From NCBI GenBank assembly GCA_945869245.1, contig CAMBOY010000232.1, positions 1-5,076 on the forward strand: a stretch of 5,076 nt of DNA. Reading direction: 5' to 3'. The notes below the pieces were generated by a model, which worked only from the letters and a program-made list of their open reading frames with translations, had not been told where the DNA came from and did not search any database. The translations under genes were made by a program, and so were the position numbers. This stretch comes from Hydrogenophaga intermedia. Lineage in GTDB: Bacteria > Pseudomonadota > Gammaproteobacteria > Burkholderiales > Burkholderiaceae_C. Shown piece by piece: positions 1-4,452 of this stretch. Numbering within the stretch: position 1 is the stretch's first letter; every line of letters begins with the position of its first letter.

Positions 1-279
1 CGCGGCGCTGCGCACCCCCGGCTGCGCCAACAAGCTCTGCAGCAGGGCCTGCGCATTGGCTTCGTTGATTTGCCAAGCCGCATTGGCCAGGTTCGGCAAC
101 ATCAGGTCCACCGTGTTGTGCATGGTGTGCAGCCGCTGGGTCTGCATCAGCTGCACCACCAAGATGGCCTGCACCACCATCACCAGTAGGCAGGTCACAC
201 CAATCGACACCAAACTGCGCCAGGCGATGCGCCGCCCCAAGACACTGCCACGCGAAGCCGACTGCGCCTCGTCCGACAT
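1..279 (-). CDS. membrane-anchored signal-transduction protein, N-terminal part (sensor kinase or diguanylate cyclase type); cut by window edge
   Basis: This gene starts at an ATG at 279 and stays open for 93 codons to the left edge, so only the N-terminus is seen. Residues 1-20 are polar and basic (GRRIAWR near 15-21) and face the cytoplasm. Residues about 22-45 form one strong transmembrane helix. From about 46 the chain becomes an extracytoplasmic helical region with the pattern LPNLANAAWQINEANAQALL followed by a LLAQPGV segment. Established knowledge: this 'alW.l....l..ll..p.v' pattern after a first membrane helix is common at the start of periplasmic sensor domains in histidine kinases and GGDEF/EAL proteins. 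The output domain lies outside the window, so the enzyme class is unknown. The start overlaps the stop of the upstream binding-protein gene (TGATG) and also has its own ribosome binding site, so the two are very likely co-translated. The sensor assignment is inference; a chemoreceptor is also possible. Confidence 0.6.
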   Translation of the reverse strand, partial: MSDEAQSASRGSVLGRRIAWRSLVSIGVTCLLVMVVQAILVVQLMQTQRLHTMHNTVDLMLPNLANAAWQINEANAQALLQSLLAQPGVRSAA

Positions 280-1160
280 CAACGCACTTCCCTGAATTGC
301 CGCACGTCGGCGTGCACCACGCCGGCCTCTAGCCACAAACGCTGTACAAAGCCGCTGTCGCGCAGCATCCGCAAGCCAGAGTTGAGATGGCGCAAGAAGG
401 CCTCGCCTTCGGGGTGCTTTTTGCTGACTGTGAAGTGGCGCCCATACCCAAAGCGCACCATCAAGCCGGGCACCGGCACAAAACTGGCTTCGTAACCATC
501 GGCCGCCAGCGCACGGCGCGGCTGCGAAGAAAAGGGCTGCAAAATCGCATCGGCGCGGCGCGCTTCAACCAAGCGCAGAGCGCTGCTCCAGTTGTCGGCC
601 TCCACAAAACGCAGCCCTTTGGCGGTGAGTACCTTGCGGTCGATCTCCCACCCCCGGCCCACCACATAGATCAGTTCGCGCAGGCGCTCGGGGTCTTGCA
701 GCGCCAGTACGTCGACCCGACTTTGGTGGGTGTAGATGCCCACCAGAAAATCGTCGCCACTGAGGATGGGGTCGCTGAACCAGACCTGGTCGGCGTAGCG
801 GCTGTCTTCTTTGAAGCCGGCCACCGGGTCGGACACCGTGCGTCCCGCCACCAGCTCGGCCACCGCCCGGGCGTGGGTGGTGTCGGCCTGATAGGCTTGG
901 TACCGGATGTTGCAGCGGCAGCCACCCAGCACCGGTGCCACCTGGAACAGCCACATTTCGGCGGTGTGCCGGGTCAAACCGACCCGAAAGATCTCGCCGA
1001 TATCCAGCGGATCACGCCCTTGCATGTAGTTCTGGTATCGGGCCAAATCGTGCGACTGCACCCGAAAGGTCAACACCCGGTCGTCCGCTTGGGCCCAAGC
1101 GGCGTGCGCTGCCACACACAGGCACAGCGCTGTCCACCAACGCTGGGTCATCCGCCTCAT
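279..1160 (-). CDS. periplasmic solute-binding protein (SBP_bac_3-like), putative ligand receptor for the adjacent sensor
   Basis: From the ATG at 1160 the product has 293 residues. Residues 1-23 are a Sec signal peptide: basic MRRMTQR, hydrophobic core to about 18, then AHAAWA with likely cleavage before QADD. The mature part of about 270 residues has the size and pattern of family 3 solute-binding proteins. It has WFSDPILSGDDFLVGIY (127-143), an LRELIYVVGRGWE segment (160-172) where lobe 2 usually begins, a SALRLVEARRADAIL segment (193-207), and a C-terminal GLRMLRDSGFVQRLWLEAG (262-280). The usual N-terminal 'ppy' ligand segment is not obvious, so the ligand cannot be guessed. A CRC pair sits at 81-83. 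No permease or ATPase gene is nearby; the next gene is a membrane sensor with a 1-nt overlap, so a sensing role is inferred. The start is uncertain. ATG 1151 has a close GAGG, ATG 1190 follows a -10-like hexamer, and ATG 1247 would add residues from the AT-rich spacer and is unlikely. Confidence 0.75.
   Translation of the reverse strand: MRRMTQRWWTALCLCVAAHAAWAQADDRVLTFRVQSHDLARYQNYMQGRDPLDIGEIFRVGLTRHTAEMWLFQVAPVLGGCRCNIRYQAYQADTTHARAVAELVAGRTVSDPVAGFKEDSRYADQVWFSDPILSGDDFLVGIYTHQSRVDVLALQDPERLRELIYVVGRGWEIDRKVLTAKGLRFVEADNWSSALRLVEARRADAILQPFSSQPRRALAADGYEASFVPVPGLMVRFGYGRHFTVSKKHPEGEAFLRHLNSGLRMLRDSGFVQRLWLEAGVVHADVRQFREVR
287..293 (-). promoter_or_regulatory. ribosome binding site of the membrane sensor gene
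   Basis: On the minus strand AGGGAAG lies 7 nt before the ATG at 279. It sits inside the 3' end of the upstream coding region and supports that ATG as the real start. It is the clearest Shine-Dalgarno sequence I find in front of any gene in this window. Confidence 0.6.
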
Positions 1161-1198
1161 CAAGTGCCAAGCCAACAAGCTGCGCCACATGCGTACCA

Positions 1199-1204
1199 AT
1201 GATA
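1199..1204 (-). promoter_or_regulatory. candidate -10 element for the binding-protein/sensor operon
   Basis: The minus strand reads TATCAT, five of six matches to TATAAT. The hexamer 17 bp upstream (TGGCGA) is a poor -35, so a regulator may be needed or the call may be wrong. Transcription would begin at about 1190-1193, giving either a leaderless start at ATG 1190 or a leader of about 30-40 nt before ATG 1160 or 1151. Confidence 0.3.
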
Positions 1205-1212
1205 GAACAAAT

Positions 1213-1222
1213 AAGAATTCTT
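1213..1222. repeat. 10-bp perfect palindrome AAGAATTCTT
   Basis: AAGAATTCTT equals its own reverse complement, and the symmetry ends at both sides. It sits about 9 bp upstream of the candidate -10 at 1199-1204, on the minus-strand promoter side, between where -35 and -10 would lie. It could be a repressor half of the control region. The length alone does not prove a function, as a short AT-rich stretch can be symmetric by chance. Confidence 0.4.
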
Positions 1223-1255
1223 CGCCATCTAAGTAAACATATATCATTCATTTAA

Positions 1256-1267
1256 GTCATATATGAC
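1256..1267. repeat. 12-bp perfect palindrome GTCATATATGAC, candidate operator
   Basis: GTCATATATGAC is perfectly self-complementary and breaks at both flanks. Its CATATAT core (1258-1264) recurs exactly 20 bp away at 1238-1244, about two helical turns, as would suit two dimers of a DNA-binding regulator on one face of DNA. It lies 40 bp before the EamA transporter start and roughly 55 bp upstream of the minus-strand -10 candidate, so it could serve either direction. No regulator gene is present in the window, so the binding protein is unknown. Confidence 0.45.
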
Positions 1268-1306
1268 GACCCAAGTATCCCACAGCCACGCGATCGGACC
1301 AGCGCC

Positions 1307-2191
1307 ATGCACCGCTTAAGCGCCCAACAAAAAACCCTGCTGGTGCTGCTGACGGTGGTGTGGGGGCTGAACTGGCCGGTGATGAAACTGGGCGTGACCG
1401 GATTTCCACCCCTGACTTTTCGCACCCTGTGCATGTGGCTGGGGCTGCCGCTGTTGTGGCTGTTTTTGCACTTCAAGGGCACACCACTGCGCATCGCCCG
1501 GCGCGACTGGCCCGAACTGCTGGTGCTCACGGTGTTCAACATGCTGTTCTGGCACACGCTGGCCATCTTGGCGATCCAGACGCTGTCCAGTGGGCGGGCG
1601 GCGATTCTGGGCTACACCATGCCGGTGTTCTCAGCGGTGCTCGGCGCGATCTGGTTTGGCCAGCGGCTTGGGGCACGGGCCTGGGCCGGCGTGAGTGCGG
1701 CCGCAGGCGGCGTGACGCTGCTGCTGTGGCACGAGGTGACCGCGTTGGCCGGCAAACCAGAAGGCGTGGCCATGATGCTGGTGGCCGCCGCCACCTGGGC
1801 GCTGGGCACCCAGCTGCTGCGGCGCACCCGCATGGAGGCGCCCACGCTGGCGATTTCGTTCTGGATGCTGGTGATCACCACCGGCTGGATGAGCGCGGTG
1901 GCCCTGCTGTTCGAAGCCGACGCCTGGGTCGCGCCCACCCCCACGGTGTGGGCCGCGATTGTCTACAACGCGATTGGCGTGTTTGCGTTTGCGCAGGTGG
2001 TCTGGCTGTCGCTGGCGCGCGATCTGCCACCCATTGCGTCGACCTTGTCGGTGATGATGATTCCGGTGCTGGGCGTGTTCAGCGGCGCGCTGTGGCTGGG
2101 CGAGCGCTTGCACTGGCAAGACTGGGCCGCCGTGGCCTTGGTGATGCTGGCGATCGCCATGGTGTTGTGGCCCCCACGCTCCACCCCTTAA
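1307..2191 (+). CDS. DMT-superfamily transporter, EamA/RhaT type
   Basis: This 294-residue inner-membrane protein has ten predicted helices, at about 9-29, 36-56, 69-90, 96-118, 125-142, 151-170, 182-203, 214-237, 244-264 and 270-288. The helices form two five-helix EamA repeats, and the length is normal for the family. Repeat 1 opens with WGLNWPVMKLG (19-29), with family-typical Gly/Asn/Pro positions. Repeat 2 ends with the characteristic SVMMIPVLGVFSGALWLGERL (248-268), a stretch usually seen at helix 9. Family members export or exchange small metabolites such as amino acids or purines; the substrate cannot be read from sequence. No in-frame start exists between the ATG and position 1259, so the start is firm despite a weak ribosome binding site. 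The gene is divergent from the binding-protein operon and convergent with the glycosylase gene, whose stop overlaps its own. A functional link to the binding protein is possible but unsupported. Confidence 0.9.
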   Translation: MHRLSAQQKTLLVLLTVVWGLNWPVMKLGVTGFPPLTFRTLCMWLGLPLLWLFLHFKGTPLRIARRDWPELLVLTVFNMLFWHTLAILAIQTLSSGRAAILGYTMPVFSAVLGAIWFGQRLGARAWAGVSAAAGGVTLLLWHEVTALAGKPEGVAMMLVAAATWALGTQLLRRTRMEAPTLAISFWMLVITTGWMSAVALLFEADAWVAPTPTVWAAIVYNAIGVFAFAQVVWLSLARDLPPIASTLSVMMIPVLGVFSGALWLGERLHWQDWAAVALVMLAIAMVLWPPRSTP

Positions 2192-3093
2192 CCCGAGGCG
2201 GCGTCGGTGTCCATGGCCAGGCACAGGTCGTCCCAGGCCTTGGCTTTTTCGCCGGGGTATCGCAGCAAGAACGAGGGGTGAAAGGTGACGATCAGTGGCA
2301 CGCCCTGGTAACGGTGCACCCGGCCGCGCAGTTGCCCAATGGGCTCGGGGGTATTGAGCAGGGACAGCACCGCCAGACGCCCCATGGCCAGTATCACGCG
2401 GGGTTGCTGCAGGGCCACTTGGCGCGCCAGATACGGCTCGCACTGCGCCACTTCGGACGCCTGCGGGCCACGGCTGGCGGGCGGGCGGCACTTGAGCGCC
2501 TGGGTCAGGTAGGCGCCCTGGGCGCCCGCGCCGCTGCGGCTGCGGCCCACGGCCCGCAACATGTTGTCGAGCAAACGGCCCTCCATCCCCACAAAGGGCT
2601 GGCCATCCAGATCCTCGGCTTCGCTTGGGGCTTCGCCCACCACCAGCCACGTGGCCGACGGATCACCCTGGCCAAACACGGTGTGGCTGCGGCTGCGGCA
2701 CAGGCCACAGGCCTCGCAGCTGGCCACGGCGGCGCGCAAGGCGCTGGCGTCCATGTGCTCTATGCCAGCCGGACGCTGGCCCAGCGGCAGCGCCGCCGGG
2801 GGCGGCGCATCGGAGCGCACAGGCGCAGCAGCGGGGCGGGCGAGCGGGCGTGCCACGGGTGCTGGGGCTGGGGCTGGGGCGGTGGCGACCGCAGGCGCGA
2901 CCAGCGCCGCCGGTGCCTGGACGGGGGCCGGCTCAGCCGGCGCGGCGGCGACCGCATCGGCAACGGGCGCCCACACGCGCACGCCCATCTCAGCCAGCAT
3001 GGCGCGCTGGCGCGCATCGAGCTGGGGTACAAAACCGGTCAGCGCGGCGGGGTGGTCGGCGTCGCCGGGGGCGGTGGGCGGGTCCTGCATCAT
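2188..3093 (-). CDS. uracil-DNA glycosylase, family 4 type (iron-sulfur)
   Basis: This 301-residue cytoplasmic enzyme is predicted to excise uracil from DNA as the first step of base-excision repair. A short N-terminal module (LDARQRAMLAEMGVRVW, 25-41) leads to a low-complexity Ala/Pro linker (about 46-107), then the catalytic domain (about 118-296). Four iron-sulfur ligands fit the family spacing: C126-x2-C129 and C202-x15-C218; C132 is an extra cysteine. Motif 1 is VVGEAPSEAED (151-161) followed by G164-QPFVG, and motif 2 is HPSFLLR (272-278) before KAWDDL. Family 4 enzymes usually read GEAPG or GEGPG, so Ser157 is unusual. Without N-terminal module and linker the size matches the usual compact enzyme of about 200 residues. 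It is the last gene of the tsaB-rimI operon, with a 4-nt ATGA overlap at its start (ATG 3093; a second ATG follows directly). The family call is firm; activity with GEAPS is untested. Confidence 0.9.
   Translation of the reverse strand: MMQDPPTAPGDADHPAALTGFVPQLDARQRAMLAEMGVRVWAPVADAVAAAPAEPAPVQAPAALVAPAVATAPAPAPAPVARPLARPAAAPVRSDAPPPAALPLGQRPAGIEHMDASALRAAVASCEACGLCRSRSHTVFGQGDPSATWLVVGEAPSEAEDLDGQPFVGMEGRLLDNMLRAVGRSRSGAGAQGAYLTQALKCRPPASRGPQASEVAQCEPYLARQVALQQPRVILAMGRLAVLSLLNTPEPIGQLRGRVHRYQGVPLIVTFHPSFLLRYPGEKAKAWDDLCLAMDTDAASG
2857..2879 (+). repeat. CTGGGG tandem hexamer with G-quadruplex potential
   Basis: Three exact CTGGGG copies stand at 2862-2879, preceded by GGG at 2857-2859. 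The four G-runs are separated by loops of 4, 2 and 2 bases, which fits the canonical quadruplex pattern. Further G-runs at 2833-2836, 2838-2840 and 2846-2848 extend the G-rich tract. The plus strand is the template for the glycosylase gene, so the mRNA is C-rich here and encodes an Ala-Pro repeat in the linker (about residues 72-79). A six-base unit keeps frame if copies are gained or lost. Confidence 0.55.
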
Positions 3094-3614
3094 GGGGCGA
3101 TTGTGCCGAATGCGGGGGGCAGGGTCAGCCGCATCACCACCGCGTCTTCGCGGCCCCGGCCGTCGGGGTAATAGCCTTTGCGCAGGCCCACTGCCTCAAA
3201 GCCGCTGCGCACATACAAGCGGCGCGCGCGCTCGTTGCTCTGGCGCACTTCCAGCCACAGCGCCTCAGCGCCTTCGGCCTGTGACCAGCGCACCAGGTCG
3301 CCCAGCAGGGCCGCACCCAGACCCTGTCCCTGGTGCTCGGGCGCCACAGTGATGTTGAGCAAGTGCATTTCACCCACACCGCGCATCACCACCATGTGGC
3401 CCATCAGCGCGCCGTCGGCGGCGCACAGGCAGGCGCACACGTAGCCACTGGCGATGGCGTCGGCAAAGTTGGCGCGGCTCCAGGGGTGGGCGTAGGCGCG
3501 GGCGTCGAGCGCGTGCACGGCGTCCACATCGCTGGCCAACATGGCGCGCCAAGTGCCCGATGGCGGCGTATCGGGCCGTTGCGGGCCACGGGGCCACGCA
3601 GGCGGCAGCGTCAT
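3090..3614 (-). CDS. rimI: ribosomal protein S18 alanine N-acetyltransferase
   Basis: This 174-residue GNAT-fold enzyme is predicted to acetylate the N-terminal alanine of ribosomal protein S18 with acetyl-CoA. The acetyl-CoA loop HQGQGLGAALL (94-104) follows the LLNITVAPE strand (85-93). The typical C-terminal block LWLEVRQSNERARRLYVRSGF (119-139) contains the conserved Glu122, Asn127 and LY133-134, and KGYYPDGRGREDAVVM (146-161) carries the conserved tyrosines of RimI proteins. RimI is usually near 150 residues; the surplus is a Pro-rich N-terminal tail (about 1-20) before TWRAMLASDVDAV. The start at 3614 is chosen because its ATG overlaps the tsaB stop as ATGA. The reading frame stays open far upstream through tsaB, but that part does not resemble any protein and is only high-GC shadow. 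Position directly after tsaB is the classic context for rimI rather than another GNAT enzyme. Confidence 0.92.
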   Translation of the reverse strand: MTLPPAWPRGPQRPDTPPSGTWRAMLASDVDAVHALDARAYAHPWSRANFADAIASGYVCACLCAADGALMGHMVVMRGVGEMHLLNITVAPEHQGQGLGAALLGDLVRWSQAEGAEALWLEVRQSNERARRLYVRSGFEAVGLRKGYYPDGRGREDAVVMRLTLPPAFGTIAP

Positions 3615-4411
3615 GGGCGAGCGGCGGCCTTGTGCAGGCCGGCTTCGCGTTCGGCGGTGGTGAAGGCCACCTTGTCGCGCACATACAGCGGCAGGGCGTC
3701 GGCGGCTTGCACCGCCTGCCCGGCGCGCCAGGCCGCGGGCGCCAGGCGCAACAGCGCGTCGGCACTGGGCAGCGCCACCCGGCGCGCGCCGCTCAGACCC
3801 GCCAGCGCCTGCGGGTACACCGCCCAGGCGTTGCCGGCGCAACCGGTGTGCGCGTCGCCGTCTTGCAGCGCCGTGGCCCAGTCGGGCAACTGTGCCTGCA
3901 CCAGCGCGGCCACGTCGGCCGGCGCACACAGGGCGCTGGGCAAGCGGGTGGTCCAGGCGCCGTCGGCCCATGCATAGGCGGCCACATAGACCTCGTCCAT
4001 GCGGGCGTCGAGCACGCTGAGCACCCGGGTCCAGCGCACCGCGCTTTGGGCTGCGGCTTCTTCGGCCAGGGCCAGCAGCGAATCGATCGGCAACACCGGC
4101 ACGCCCTGCGGCCGCTCGGCGCTGCTCCAGCCATAGGCCAAGCCCTGCACCACCGCACACGCGGTGCGCAGCCCGGTGAAGGCGCCCGGGCCACGGCCCA
4201 TGGCGATGCTGGCCAACTCGGTGCCCCGCAAGCCCGCCTGCACCAACAGTTCACCCAAAGCGGGCAGCAACTGGGCCGAGGCTTGGGCGCCACCGGCGCC
4301 CTGGTGGCGCCAGACGCGACCGTCGGCGCCGCGCAGCGCCAGCGACAGCGTGTCGGTGCTGGTGTCGATGGCCAGGCAGGGGGTGCCGGTCAGGTCGGGG
4401 CTGTGGGTCAT
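3611..4411 (-). CDS. tsaB: tRNA t6A37 biosynthesis protein TsaB (YeaZ)
   Basis: This 266-residue protein belongs to the ASKHA-fold TsaD/TsaB family. In bacteria TsaB, with TsaD and TsaE, helps transfer the threonylcarbamoyl group to adenosine 37 of tRNAs that read ANN codons; TsaB is the non-catalytic scaffold that activates TsaD. Visible hallmarks are CLAIDTSTD (12-20), GRGPGAFTGLR (72-82), the PIDSLLALA segment (108-116), VLDARMDEVY (133-142) and the C-terminal LPLYVRDKVAFTTAER (240-255). The lack of the metal-binding HxxxH of TsaD separates it from that paralogue. It is somewhat longer than E. coli TsaB (about 230) but typical of betaproteobacterial forms as far as I recall. It is the first gene of the operon with rimI and the glycosylase. 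No Shine-Dalgarno precedes the ATG; instead GATAAT lies 7 nt before it, suggesting a leaderless transcript. Confidence 0.93.
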   Translation of the reverse strand: MTHSPDLTGTPCLAIDTSTDTLSLALRGADGRVWRHQGAGGAQASAQLLPALGELLVQAGLRGTELASIAMGRGPGAFTGLRTACAVVQGLAYGWSSAERPQGVPVLPIDSLLALAEEAAAQSAVRWTRVLSVLDARMDEVYVAAYAWADGAWTTRLPSALCAPADVAALVQAQLPDWATALQDGDAHTGCAGNAWAVYPQALAGLSGARRVALPSADALLRLAPAAWRAGQAVQAADALPLYVRDKVAFTTAEREAGLHKAAARP

Positions 4412-4418
4412 GGCGCGA

Positions 4419-4424
4419 ATTATC
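4419..4424 (-). promoter_or_regulatory. candidate -10 element for the tsaB operon
   Basis: The minus strand reads GATAAT, five of six matches to TATAAT, and ends 7 nt before the tsaB ATG. Transcription would start at or next to the A of ATG. The corresponding -35 position (CATTAT) does not match consensus and coincides with the opposing -10 of dacB. Support is sequence pattern only. Confidence 0.4.
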
Positions 4425-4440
4425 GGCCAGGGGCCGCGCC

Positions 4441-4446
4441 CATAAT
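4441..4446 (+). promoter_or_regulatory. candidate -10 element for dacB
   Basis: CATAAT, five of six matches to TATAAT, ends 6 nt before the dacB ATG, and the intervening GGCCCC has no Shine-Dalgarno sequence. The mRNA would begin at or beside the ATG. The -35 position falls on the tsaB -10, so the two promoters would compete for polymerase. Confidence 0.4.
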
Positions 4447-4452
4447 GGCCCC

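Larger units (their letters stand above)
1161..1306. promoter_or_regulatory. AT-rich divergent intergenic control region
   Basis: This spacer lies between the start of the binding-protein operon (minus) and the EamA transporter (plus), so it must hold the promoters for both directions unless they lie in coding sequence. Bases about 1195-1265 are sharply AT-rich against the high-GC surroundings. The stretch contains two perfect palindromes and two phased CATATAT motifs, listed separately. No convincing -35/-10 pair for the plus-strand transporter could be fixed, and the transporter has only a weak GGA in front of its ATG. Confidence 0.55.

Noticed and set aside
1074..1160. Lipoprotein signal in the binding protein, suggested by ALCLC in the signal peptide
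   Set aside because: The cysteines lie inside the hydrophobic core without an L-A/S-G/A-C lipobox, and a good signal peptidase I site (AWA before QADD) follows.
387..1202. Plus-strand open frame of 271 codons opposite the binding protein
   Set aside because: The minus-strand product has a signal peptide and binding-protein pattern. The plus-strand translation is low-complexity His/Gln/Ala with no recognisable domain.
2216..2249. Possible rho-independent terminator for the transporter: imperfect GCCAGG / CCTTGGC stem followed by TTTTT
   Set aside because: The stem has a bulge and a loop of about 16 nt, and the T-run is the complement of Lys codons in the conserved EKAKAWDDL end of the glycosylase, so coding constraint explains it.
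1631..2650. Minus-strand open frame of 339 codons opposite the transporter
   Set aside because: It is antisense to the EamA gene and out of frame with the glycosylase gene, with low-complexity Arg/Gly/Pro composition and no family resemblance.
1360..3171. Very long plus-strand open frame of 603 codons across the transporter and the glycosylase gene
   Set aside because: It runs in a different frame through one recognised gene and antisense to another. Its protein is rich in Arg, Gly, Ala and His with no recognisable domain, as expected from high-GC codon shadow.
3615..4160. Upstream extension of the rimI frame to 356 residues
   Set aside because: The extra part overlaps tsaB in another frame and resembles no GNAT protein. 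The ATG at 3614 overlapping the tsaB stop gives a normal RimI.
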